20,235 bases of DNA from Nitrospirota bacterium (GCA_015233265.1 JADFXZ010000022.1:1-20235), one strand, 5' to 3'. Counted from the stretch's first letter, positions 1 through 6,593 are shown. Notes: generated by a model not told the origin, from the sequence alone. A program made the numbers and translations.

Positions 1-51
1 GTGAATCTGCATGGGAATACCTTCTCAACAACCCTGCTGGGGTTGCCATAG

Positions 52-1140
52 GGCGGCAGCACGGCTCACGAATTTATGGCCCCAAGCGACGCCGGTGAGG
101 ACGAGATTGCCCTTTGCGGCAGATGCGGCTATGCGGCCAATGTGGAGCTTGCTGTCAGTGTTCCGCCTGACTACACGCCAATTGACATGCCATTTGAGGA
201 GGTCTATACGCCTCGCATTAAGACAGTCGATGAGGTATCGAGATTTCTTAATCTGCCGCCGCAGAATTTTATTAAGAGCCTGCTTCTGATAACGAAAGAC
301 GCCCCGGTGCTTGCCCTTGTGCGCGGCGATGAGGAGCTGCACGAGAAGAAGGCCCAGCGCGTTATAGGCCACTACAGACCGGCGCACAAAGACGAAATCG
401 TAGAGATTCTGGGTGTTGAGGCCGGGTTTATTGGCCCAGTAAATATGATAAATCAAAAAATTCGCGTCATCGCCTCCACATCTATTAAAAGCGGCCTCTA
501 CGTTGGCGGCGCAAATAAAAAGGACTATCACCTCAAGGGTATAAACCCGGAGGAGCACTTTAAGGCCGAGTGGCACGACATCCGCGTGGTAAGGCAGGAC
601 GAGCGGTGTGTGCGGTGCGGGGCGGGGTTGAAGATTCGCAAGGTAATCGAGATAGGCAATATCTTCAAACTTGGCACCAAGTACTCCGTGCCGTTAAACG
701 CCGTATATCTGAACAAGGACGGCGCCGAGGTCCCAATAATAATGGGCAGCTACGGTATAGGGCCGGCAAGGGTGGCCGCAGCCGCCATCGAGCAAAACTA
801 CGACGCAAACGGCATCATATGGCCGGTGTCGATTGCCCCGTTTGCGGTAACGATACTGCCGCTGAGTGTCAGTGATGAGGAGACGGCAAAGGTGGCCGAC
901 GCGATTTGTGCCACCCTAAAGTCAAAGGGCATAGACTTTCTGATAGACGACCGGGACATCAGACCGGGGATAAAGTTTAAAGACGCGGATTTGACCGGCA
1001 TCCCGTATCAAATAGTCATAGGGGCAAAGACCCTCAAAGATGGCCTCGTAGAGATAAAAGACAGGCGCACGAAAGAGACAACAAAGATAGCACCCGAAAA
1101 GGCCGCTGAGCATGTCAGCAGATTAATGATTGTAATATGA
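52..1140 (+). CDS. proS: Prolyl-tRNA synthetase, C-terminal part (5' end missing or broken)
   Basis: Charges tRNA-Pro with proline in the cytoplasm. Visible here are the end of the catalytic core before the insertion (GGSTAHEFMAPSDAGEDEIALC-like, where ProRS normally has GGS-HEFM), then a YbaK-type editing insertion (about residues 45-155 counted from the ATG at 76, with the NFIKSLL segment), then class II motif 3 (GSYGIGPARVAAAAIEQ) and the anticodon-binding domain with DDRDIRPGIKFKDADLTGIP. Class II motifs 1 and 2 lie to the left of the window. The frame is closed upstream by TAG at 49-51. Dropping one G from the GGG at 51-53 would read Ala-Ile-Gly-Gly-Ser, as expected for ProRS, so a one-base frame break or an error at the edge is likely. 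An in-frame ATG at 76 is unlikely to be the true start. The stop is TGA at 1138-1140. Family assignment is very secure; integrity is not. Confidence 0.93.
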   Translation, partial: GGSTAHEFMAPSDAGEDEIALCGRCGYAANVELAVSVPPDYTPIDMPFEEVYTPRIKTVDEVSRFLNLPPQNFIKSLLLITKDAPVLALVRGDEELHEKKAQRVIGHYRPAHKDEIVEILGVEAGFIGPVNMINQKIRVIASTSIKSGLYVGGANKKDYHLKGINPEEHFKAEWHDIRVVRQDERCVRCGAGLKIRKVIEIGNIFKLGTKYSVPLNAVYLNKDGAEVPIIMGSYGIGPARVAAAAIEQNYDANGIIWPVSIAPFAVTILPLSVSDEETAKVADAICATLKSKGIDFLIDDRDIRPGIKFKDADLTGIPYQIVIGAKTLKDGLVEIKDRRTKETTKIAPEKAAEHVSRLMIVI

Positions 1141-1173
1141 AATTAAAATATCAACTTGAGGCTCAATATAGTG

Positions 1174-1506
1174 ATGTGCCAGCCGATTAAATCGGTTATA
1201 TACTTTATCATAGCCGGCATATGTGAGATTGGCGGGGGTTATCTCATGTGGCTGTGGCTGCGCGAGAGTAAGAGCGCGTGGTATGCCCTTGCTGGTGCGT
1301 TGATATTAGTCGTCTACGGCGTCGTTCCGACATTGCAACCCGCTGATTTTGGCCGGGTGTATGCGGCATATGGCGGTGTATTTATAGCGCTTTCCATATT
1401 GTGGGGCTGGAAGGTAGACAAGGTAGTGCCAGATAGATTTGATTTGATAGGCGGGGCAGTAGCGTTATGCGGCGTTGCAATCATCATGTATTGGCCGCGG
1501 AAATAA
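1174..1506 (+). CDS. YnfA/UPF0060 family small membrane protein
   Basis: A 110-residue inner-membrane protein with four predicted hydrophobic helices, resembling E. coli YnfA. Shared family hallmarks are the early CEIGGGYLMWLWLRE segment in the first helix, the TLQPADFGRVYAAYGGVF motif in the middle and a GGAVALCGVAIIMYWP last helix. The fold is related to small multidrug resistance transporters, but the physiological substrate is not established. Candidate starts are TTG 1156, GTG 1171 and ATG 1174, all in frame. I chose ATG 1174 because it gives the normal family length; a short GAG at 1158-1160 is the only ribosome-binding-like sequence. It lies 33 bp after the ProRS stop on the same strand, so co-transcription with proS is plausible. 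Product family is secure; function in this organism is unknown. Confidence 0.85.
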   Translation: MCQPIKSVIYFIIAGICEIGGGYLMWLWLRESKSAWYALAGALILVVYGVVPTLQPADFGRVYAAYGGVFIALSILWGWKVDKVVPDRFDLIGGAVALCGVAIIMYWPRK

Positions 1507-1530
1507 GCTGACTGATCACTTTGCCTGAAA

Positions 1531-1555
1531 GTGCAATCATTATGCACATTATGCA
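1531..1555 (+). repeat. Short hairpin and tandem 9-mer after ynfA
   Basis: GTGCA (1531-1535) and TGCAC (1543-1547) can pair around a 7-base loop. The 9-mer CATTATGCA occurs twice head to tail (1538-1546, 1547-1555), followed by TTTT. It could be a weak terminator after the proS-ynfA pair. The stem is short and I hold it loosely. Confidence 0.3.
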
Positions 1556-1636
1556 GTTTTAGTTAATATTATATCTGATTTGATGATATATTGGAAGAAA
1601 TAGCGTGAAGGAGCTGCATGTTAATAGAATTTTCGG

Positions 1637-1642
1637 TTACAA
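1637..1642. repeat. Target-site duplication, left copy (TTACAA)
   Basis: Left copy of the 6-bp direct repeat flanking the 212-bp insertion. It falls inside codons 7-8 of the ATPase gene. Confidence 0.85.
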
Positions 1643-1854
1643 CGGATGTTCCCCCAAAAAAATAATATATCACACAATATCAATGACTTATTAAACAGCG
1701 TAGCCACTACAAAAGGATTTTTTTCTTGACACATCTTAGCCTACAAGCTATAATTAAGCGCTTGATTTTAAAGGATATTTAATGTAGCCACTTAGTGTTT
1801 TAAAATTATTCTTTAAAATCGCGGACATACATGTATTTCTCAGGGGAACATCCG
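1643..1854. mobile_element. MITE-like insertion, 212 bp, with 12-bp inverted repeats and 6-bp target duplication
   Basis: Left end CGGATGTTCCCC (1643-1654) and right end GGGGAACATCCG (1843-1854) are perfect inverted complements. TTACAA directly abuts both ends (1637-1642 and 1855-1860), the signature of transposition. Precise removal restores the ATPase reading frame, which independently confirms the borders. No transposase is encoded in 212 bp, so it must be mobilised in trans. The interior is AT-rich, with a direct repeat GTAGCCACT at 1700-1708 and 1784-1792, a palindrome AAGCGCTT (1756-1763), and a consensus promoter listed separately. I do not recognise the parental IS family; a 6-bp duplication alone does not decide it. 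Confidence 0.88.
1726..1754 (+). promoter_or_regulatory. Consensus sigma-70 promoter inside the insertion, facing right
   Basis: TTGACA at 1726-1731, a 17-base spacer, and TATAAT at 1749-1754 match the housekeeping consensus at all 12 positions with ideal spacing. The predicted start of transcription is near 1761, inside the palindrome AAGCGCTT. Shortly downstream AAAGGA precedes an ATG at 1782 that is followed at once by TAG. Orientation is toward the remaining ATPase frame and RloB, so the insertion may both break the gene and supply a new promoter. Confidence 0.7.
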
Positions 1855-1860
1855 TTACAA
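1855..1860. repeat. Target-site duplication, right copy (TTACAA)
   Basis: Right copy of the duplication, immediately after the right terminal inverted repeat. The ATPase coding sequence resumes after it with AAC TAC AGA TCG. Confidence 0.85.
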
Positions 1861-1963
1861 ACTACAGATCGATTAATCAAAAACAAACGCTGAGCATGGT
1901 GGGGCTGCTACAGGCAGGAGTTTTGACGACAAAAAGAATACTTTTCCCTCAGGCATTGGCCGC

Positions 1964-3121
1964 TTGCCCGATCTGCTTCGCTCGGCGGTTGTATACGGTG
2001 CAAACGCCTCGGGCAAAAGCAACATCCTGCGCGCTTTACACTTTATGGATTTTTTTGTCGTCAAATCCTTTAGTAAGTTTAGTGAAGGAGATACCATTGC
2101 AGTCAAGCCATTCCTTTTTAATGCCGAAAGCGCAAAAAATCCGACGGAGCTTGAAATTACCTTTATAATTGATGAAACACGCTATCAATACGGTTTCTCA
2201 GCAACTTCAGCAATGATTACCAAGGAGTGGCTTATAAGTTATCCACAGGGTAGATACAACATATGGTTTGCACGAATATTCGATCAGGAGTCCTCTGATT
2301 ACAAATGGAAATTTGGCAGAAAATTTACAGGGCAAAAACAAGTCATTAAAACTGCCACGAGAAAGAATGCTCTCTTTCTTTCTACTGCCAGCCAGCTTAA
2401 TGATGTTCAGATGAAACCTATATATAATTGGTTTTTAAATCAACTCGACATTGTATCTCTTCCTTCATTAAGATTATATTTAAATAAAACCATTGACCGC
2501 TATGAAGCCGACCATAGACGCATTATGTCGCTTATAAAAAAATCAGATGCCACTATCTCTGGTATTGAAATAGACAAACTACCAGTTCATCCAAGTATGC
2601 TGACAAATATGCTGAGAGATGAAGACCTGCTGGTTAACGAGGATGAAATAAACGAGATAGCCAAAACAATGAAAATAGTGTCAGGCATCAGAACTGTTCA
2701 TGACTCCAGCAAAGGGCAAATAACACTGGATTTCGATGATGACGACTCAAACGGCACCCAAAAGATGTTTGCTTTATCTGGACTTTGGCTTGAAGTCCTC
2801 GACAAAGGTGGCGTCCTGTGCTTAGATGAACTCGACGCAAGCCTGCATCCGCTTCTTGTGCACCACCTCATTGAAATGTTTCATGATCCAAAAATCAATC
2901 CAAAGAACGCGCAGCTTATCTTTAACACTCACGACACGACCTTGTTGAATCCCTATATTTATCGCCGCGATCAGGTATGGTTTACTGAAAAAGACAGTTT
3001 TAGCGCTACAAAGTTATACTCTCTGGCCGAGTTTAAACCGGAGAAAAAAGAAGACTTAGAAAGAGGCTATCTGGCAGGACGATACGGGGCAATCCCTTAT
3101 TTTGGAGATTTCGAATTCTAA
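1964..3121 (+). CDS. AAA15/RloA-type ABC-class ATPase, N-terminally truncated
   Basis: A 385-residue frame carrying nearly all of an AAA15-family (OLD/RloA-like) ABC-class ATPase. It has Walker A GANASGKSN at about residues 13-21, a signature-like SNGTQKMFALSGLW near 265, Walker B GGVLCLDELDASLHP near 290 and an H-loop FNTHDTTLL near 320. It ends with a family-typical AGRYGAIPYFGDFEF tail. Such ATPases usually partner an RloB or TOPRIM effector in anti-phage or restriction-linked loci. The start used here is a TTG (1964) with no convincing ribosome-binding site. The natural start was ATG 1618, cut off by the insertion and by a frame break at 1901-1904. The first roughly 35 residues before Walker A are therefore lost. 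The stop TAA (3119-3121) overlaps the ATG of the RloB gene by one base, which indicates translational coupling. Probably inactive or N-terminally altered. Confidence 0.85.
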   Translation: MPDLLRSAVVYGANASGKSNILRALHFMDFFVVKSFSKFSEGDTIAVKPFLFNAESAKNPTELEITFIIDETRYQYGFSATSAMITKEWLISYPQGRYNIWFARIFDQESSDYKWKFGRKFTGQKQVIKTATRKNALFLSTASQLNDVQMKPIYNWFLNQLDIVSLPSLRLYLNKTIDRYEADHRRIMSLIKKSDATISGIEIDKLPVHPSMLTNMLRDEDLLVNEDEINEIAKTMKIVSGIRTVHDSSKGQITLDFDDDDSNGTQKMFALSGLWLEVLDKGGVLCLDELDASLHPLLVHHLIEMFHDPKINPKNAQLIFNTHDTTLLNPYIYRRDQVWFTEKDSFSATKLYSLAEFKPEKKEDLERGYLAGRYGAIPYFGDFEF

Positions 3122-3169
3122 TGGGAACTGATAACTTATTTCATAAAAATCGCAAAAGCAGATAAAGAC

Positions 3170-3802
3170 TTGAGGCGTCAGAAAGAATTACGTTCGAAGT
3201 TTAAATTTATAATGATTGTCAGCGAAGGGGGAAAAACAGAGCCATATTATTTTGATCAATTGCGAAAATACCTTGGTATTAAGAAGGAACAAGTTTTTAT
3301 TCCGAACAAGTATGGAGGAAGTGATCCGAAAACGCTTGTTGATAAAGCCGAAGAAGAGTTTAAGATACAACTCAATAAATACCAACCAGGCTATGACCGA
3401 GTATTTGTAATCTTTGACAGAGATACGCATTCTACCTTTGATGCGGCAAAAAATAAAATCAATGTACTTAATAAACAACATAAAGATAAATTCAAGGTGA
3501 TAATATCTGTGCCATGTTTTGAGTTGTGGCTTGTTTTACATTTTAAGTATTCATCTAAACCATACCAAACAATTCCGACTGCTAAATCGGCCTGTGACTG
3601 CGTCATTGATGACTTAAAAAAAGACATTAAAAACTATGAAAAAGGCAACCAAGATACGTTTGAAAACACAAAACTACTATTTTGCGATGCTATAAGAAAT
3701 GCTGAGAAGCTTGAGGAAGACCGCAAATCGGCAGGGACAGATAATCCATCGACAAATGTTCACGACTTGGTAAAGTATTTAGTCTGTGAGTTGGATAAAT
3801 AG
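3170..3802 (+). CDS. rloB: RloB family protein with an N-terminal frame break
   Basis: RloB-family protein, the usual companion of RloA-type ATPases; thought to be a TOPRIM-like nuclease or effector (family knowledge, not shown here). Visible conserved pieces are SEGGKTEPYYF near the N-terminus, FDRDTH in the middle and CFELWLVLHF after it, an arrangement of acidic residues like a TOPRIM fold. The open frame begins at TTG 3170, but the family start is upstream. ATG 3121 overlaps the ATPase stop and encodes MGTDNLFHKNRKSR, a typical RloB opening, then hits TAA at 3163-3165. Removing the single T at 3163 fuses it to KDLRRQKELRSKFKF. I infer that the gene was 3121-3802 and now carries a one-base insertion or a sequence error. 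Possible function from an internal start is weak. Confidence 0.82.
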   Translation: MRRQKELRSKFKFIMIVSEGGKTEPYYFDQLRKYLGIKKEQVFIPNKYGGSDPKTLVDKAEEEFKIQLNKYQPGYDRVFVIFDRDTHSTFDAAKNKINVLNKQHKDKFKVIISVPCFELWLVLHFKYSSKPYQTIPTAKSACDCVIDDLKKDIKNYEKGNQDTFENTKLLFCDAIRNAEKLEEDRKSAGTDNPSTNVHDLVKYLVCELDK

Positions 3803-3891
3803 AGGGAGAAGGGCTAAACAGCGACTGCGACCATCATTAGGGTGATGATATTTTGGGGACATTAATCAAAACGGATTCAGCTATCTATGTT

Positions 3892-4206
3892 TTACCGTAC
3901 CTTATGCACCTGCGCTTCTACAAATGCCCGAAGCACTGCGTTAATGCGCGTCTGATAGCCTCTTCCGTCATGCTTGAACCATTGCAAAATATCAGGGTCA
4001 AGGCGCAACGTTACTGTTTCCTTAATTTTAGGCATAACAATTTTTGCTTGCTCAAACCACTTAGCATCGGGAATAAACGTCTCGGGGTCGCCGGCAACGG
4101 CGTGTTCGATTTCTGAATCCGTCATTGCCCTAACCCGCGCCCAATCCGTCTTGTCTCTTATTGGTTTCGTTTTATTTGACGTGTGCGTAGTATTTTTCTT
4201 GCTCAT
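3892..4206 (-). CDS. brnA: BrnA-type antitoxin
   Basis: A 104-residue protein with a C-terminal ribbon-helix-helix of the BrnA type: ETVTLRLDPDILQWFKHDGRGYQTRINAVLRAFVEAQ, at about residues 63-100. The region before it (DWARVRAMTDSEIEHAVAGDPE) matches the family linker that wraps the toxin. BrnA binds and inhibits BrnT and, with it, represses the operon. Its ATG overlaps the brnT stop by four bases (ATGA, 4203-4206), the usual toxin-first order for this system. The gene is convergent with rloB and separated from it by 89 bp that holds no clear gene. Assignment is secure. Confidence 0.9.
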   Translation of the reverse strand: MSKKNTTHTSNKTKPIRDKTDWARVRAMTDSEIEHAVAGDPETFIPDAKWFEQAKIVMPKIKETVTLRLDPDILQWFKHDGRGYQTRINAVLRAFVEAQVHKVR

Positions 4207-4442
4207 TGGTCCGCCTTTCTTGCGCTTATTATCCGGCGGTTGTTCCCGCGTTGCGTGTAAACGACAAAAAGGACAACGCCGTTTACCTCGCCATAAGCAC
4301 CTGTACGCTCTTCGCCGTAATTTCGCCGGGTATCCGGCATCTCAAGTGTCTGTCCGTCAAAAATAAGCTTTGCCGCCTCAAAGTCAATTCCATGCTTGGC
4401 AACGTTAATGGCGCATTTCTCTTTATCCCATTCATATGGCAT
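4203..4442 (-). CDS. brnT: BrnT-type ribonuclease toxin
   Basis: A 79-residue protein matching BrnT, a RelE-like ribonuclease toxin. Features seen are the opening EWDKEKCAINVAKHGIDFEAAKLIF, the GEERTGAYGEVNGVVLFVVYT core and the closing RRIISARKAD. Family members usually continue for about ten more residues, often with a basic and acidic RRE-type tail; here the protein ends at ADQ where brnA begins, so it is slightly short. The start ATG 4442 gives the normal N-terminus. No ribosome-binding site precedes it, and the predicted -10 ends only five bases upstream, so the transcript may be leaderless. Activity of the short C-terminus cannot be judged from sequence. Confidence 0.88.
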   Translation of the reverse strand: MPYEWDKEKCAINVAKHGIDFEAAKLIFDGQTLEMPDTRRNYGEERTGAYGEVNGVVLFVVYTQRGNNRRIISARKADQ

Positions 4443-4447
4443 AATTA

Positions 4448-4476
4448 TATTTACATAATGTCATTACTATTGTCAA
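4448..4476 (-). promoter_or_regulatory. brnTA promoter with candidate BrnA operator
   Basis: On the minus strand TTGACA (4476-4471) is followed after 17 bases by TAAATA (4453-4448); a TATAAT further on (4449-4444) is too far from the -35 but may add to melting. Between the boxes lies the inverted repeat TAATG-T-CATTA (4456-4466), well placed for autorepression by the ribbon-helix-helix protein BrnA. Predicted initiation is at or within a base or two of the brnT ATG. Confidence 0.55.
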
Positions 4477-4594
4477 TACTATTTTCAGGGCAAGCGCTGG
4501 ATAGAAACCTGGAACAGCGAATGTTTATTTGCTTCGTATGACTGCCTTGGTTCAGCGTGGATTAGATAAAACTGTAAGTGAAATGGCGGATTGA

Positions 4595-4608
4595 TGACAG
4601 GCCTGTCA
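4595..4608. repeat. 14-bp perfect palindrome TGACAGGCCTGTCA
   Basis: A perfect self-complementary 14-mer lying between brnT and the large hairpin downstream of cooS. It could form a second stem in the cooS 3' trailer or bind a dimeric regulator. No function assigned. Confidence 0.45.
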
Positions 4609-4611
4609 GGG

Positions 4612-4656
4612 TTGCCCCCCAAAAGAGGGAATAAATAATCCCTCTTTTGGGGGCAA
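4612..4656 (-). terminator. Large stem-loop at the 3' end of cooS
   Basis: Fifteen uninterrupted base pairs (4616-4630 with 4639-4653) enclose the 8-base loop ATAAATAA. Three more pairs continue the stem after one bulged C. It starts 11 bp beyond the cooS stop. There is no run of T on the 3' side in either direction, so it may act as a transcript-end stabiliser or Rho-linked stop rather than a textbook intrinsic terminator. Confidence 0.65.
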
Positions 4657-4667
4657 TTCACTACTTG

Positions 4668-6542
4668 TTATATACCCAGCGCCTTTCTCTTTTTCATTAT
4701 GTGATCTTCTATCCCGTTTGCTATTGTAACGGCGTCATCTCCAATTGCTATCTTGCCGCCAGTCAGACCCTCAACATCCTGTGTCAGGAGTTTAACGACT
4801 CCAGGGCCGCCCGTTACCGCCGGTACCGGAGATACATGTGTGTATAGACCAAATGCTACGGCAAACATCGCGTCAATCGTTGCCTTCTGCTCCATATACT
4901 CCGGGGCCGTGACGGCAACCGGCAGCTGCGCCGTGTCAACTCCAAGCGCCCCAGCAACCGCTGTTACCAGATTGGCAAGCCTTCCAGTATCAGTGCATGT
5001 GCCAAAACTCAGGGCGGGGGGAACTCCCAGTGCCTTGCATACGCCTTGCAGCCCAGGGCCAGCCAGCGCAATGGCATCGAGACTTTGCAGCCCGGCTACC
5101 TGTAAGGCCGCATTTCCACACCCGGCGCTCAGCACCAAGATGTCTCTCTTTATCAACTCTTTAGCAACCGCCACACTCAGGGCGTCCTGCGGCCCGTTAG
5201 CCAGGGTTGAACAGCTTACCAGGGCGGTTATCCCCTTTATTGAGCCCTTCTTTACCGCGTCAAGAAGAGGGGTTAAGGTGCCTCCCAGGGCCTTCAACAC
5301 GGATTCTGTTGAAAATCCTACGATTGCGCTTTGTTTCTTCTGAGGAATAAGTGTGTCTTTGCCCTTCCTCTTTTCAAAGTTATCGATTGCTAAGGCAATC
5401 AGCTTGCCAGCAAGAATCTCAACGTCTTCAGGCGTGTAATCATAGTTGATGTTTACGCCCGGCAGCCTGACAAGCTTCGACACGCTGGCTACCGTTGAGT
5501 TATATTTATCCGCATAGAGGTTAAGCGTCGGCACAGAGCAGTTCATGTCTACCGCAAAGAGGTCTACAGCGCCGGTTGCCATTACATATTCCTGGTTTAT
5601 CCAGTTGCCCGTAAGACCCACAAAGACATCGTCAGTGGGAAATCTCTGAATCAATTCCTGCCCCGTCTCGATAGAACCAATCACCCTGATGCCCTTTGCG
5701 CCTTTGTCGCGGGCAAGTTTTTGGACATCGTCGCGATGGGCAAGCTGTATAATGGCCGCCCCAACAAAGGGTTCGTGACCATTTGGCAGAATGTTTACAT
5801 AGTCCTTGTCTATTATGCCTATATCTACAAATGTCTCATGGGGTGAGGGGCTGCCAAATAGTATATCCTGGACAATTTCAAGCGGAACCTGTGCACAATA
5901 AGCCATGGAGATAGACATTCTCATGGCCATTTTTGCTAACGACACATAGTCAGAGTCTATATTGGTCATACATCTGGTTTCTGTATCCATGATCTCATGC
6001 AGTGTGCCGCCCGGGAAGATTCCCATCTTTCTCCAGATGCTCTTACGCGACTCTGGTGCATATATCTCGACGAGCTTTGACTCCTCGTCAGAGTCACGAT
6101 GAAATTCGCTGAGGAAAAATTCAGCTACTTTCAAGGCGGTTTGCTTTAAGTCCACTTGTTTTCCTACCCCTATCGTCTCGGCAACGGAGTTGAGCATCTC
6201 CACATTTTTAATCTCAAAGGGACTCTTGCCATGGCCCACAGCCTTTAAGGTTTTAAAAGCTGATTTTGCGTGATATGCGTAAGCCGCCGCGCCAAAGATA
6301 TTCGTATGCACCAAATTCCTCATCACCATAGCGTCAGCGTCTATGCCGCAGACACCTCTGTCGGCGTGCTGAGTGATGCGGCACGGGCCTTGGCTGCACA
6401 ATTGACAGCTTACTCCTTTCTTACAGTACGTACAGCGGGTTTTCTCCTGAGCCTCAAAGCGCTCACGCATGTTTGACATACCGTCTTTCTTAACTTTTTC
6501 CTCAAGGGTGTTTATGCTGTCGTGGAGACTTACTTTTTCCAT
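4668..6542 (-). CDS. cooS: CooS-family carbon monoxide dehydrogenase homologue with an altered C-cluster site
   Basis: A 624-residue member of the Ni-Fe CODH catalytic subunit family, full length for CooS. N-terminal cysteines C37, C40, C46, C49, C54 and C65 fit the D- and B-cluster motifs (CxxC...CQLCSQGPCR...GVCG). By comparison with C. hydrogenoformans CODH-II, the C-cluster ligands map to H256 (GHEPF), C335 (DMNC), C444 (VSC), C475 (AGC) and C516 (FGTC), with catalytic-type K553. The remaining ligand is missing: canonical GICCTGNE reads GSIETGQE here, so the ligand cysteine is E292. Family members lacking a ligand cysteine, such as CooS-V of C. hydrogenoformans, hold a Fe-S-O hybrid cluster and do not oxidise CO. 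A CO role is therefore doubtful. No cooC, cooF or hydrogenase genes are adjacent. Start ATG 6542 has GGAG five bases upstream. Confidence 0.93.
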   Translation of the reverse strand: MEKVSLHDSINTLEEKVKKDGMSNMRERFEAQEKTRCTYCKKGVSCQLCSQGPCRITQHADRGVCGIDADAMVMRNLVHTNIFGAAAYAYHAKSAFKTLKAVGHGKSPFEIKNVEMLNSVAETIGVGKQVDLKQTALKVAEFFLSEFHRDSDEESKLVEIYAPESRKSIWRKMGIFPGGTLHEIMDTETRCMTNIDSDYVSLAKMAMRMSISMAYCAQVPLEIVQDILFGSPSPHETFVDIGIIDKDYVNILPNGHEPFVGAAIIQLAHRDDVQKLARDKGAKGIRVIGSIETGQELIQRFPTDDVFVGLTGNWINQEYVMATGAVDLFAVDMNCSVPTLNLYADKYNSTVASVSKLVRLPGVNINYDYTPEDVEILAGKLIALAIDNFEKRKGKDTLIPQKKQSAIVGFSTESVLKALGGTLTPLLDAVKKGSIKGITALVSCSTLANGPQDALSVAVAKELIKRDILVLSAGCGNAALQVAGLQSLDAIALAGPGLQGVCKALGVPPALSFGTCTDTGRLANLVTAVAGALGVDTAQLPVAVTAPEYMEQKATIDAMFAVAFGLYTHVSPVPAVTGGPGVVKLLTQDVEGLTGGKIAIGDDAVTIANGIEDHIMKKRKALGI

Positions 6543-6593
6543 TTGAACTCCTTTTTTTTCAAATTTTTAGATATGGGACAACTATACAAAGTT

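Larger units (their letters stand above)
1618..1963 (+). pseudogene. Detached 5' end of the AAA15 ATPase gene, split by an insertion
   Basis: An ATG at 1618 follows a good ribosome-binding site (GAAGGAG, 1607-1613, 4-base spacing) and encodes MLIEFSVT, the classic N-terminus of AAA15/RloA-type ATPases. The frame then enters foreign sequence and stops at TAA 1663-1665. If 1643-1854 and one TTACAA copy are removed, the frame continues NYRSINQKQTLSMV up to about 1901. That is exactly what the family has after MLIEFSVT. A second break follows at the GGGG of 1901-1904: the continuation (AATGRSFDDKKNTFPSGIGR) is in another frame and runs into the large open frame annotated from 1964. As it stands this segment cannot encode the normal N-terminal strand and lid of the ATPase. 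Confidence 0.85.

Noticed and set aside
25..576. Minus-strand open frame of 183 codons opposite proS
   Set aside because: The opposite strand encodes recognisable ProRS domains; no motif or ribosome-binding site supports the minus frame.
1700..1792. Repeated GTAGCCACT as a CRISPR-like or iteron array
   Set aside because: Only two copies, 84 bp apart, both inside the insertion; no array structure and no replication gene nearby.
3832..3850. Small hairpin CATCA...TGATG after rloB as a terminator
   Set aside because: Five base pairs only, AT-rich, and no T run follows; too weak to annotate.
3851..3875. TTTTGGGGACATTAATC resembles an end of the 212-bp insertion
   Set aside because: Only part of the inverted repeat matches (GGGG-ACAT), there is no partner end and no duplicated target, so chance similarity is more likely.
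4753..5343. Long plus-strand open frame of 196 codons
   Set aside because: It lies fully antisense within cooS, whose protein is clearly conserved; the composition (Thr/Pro/Ser-rich, no motif) is that of a shadow frame.
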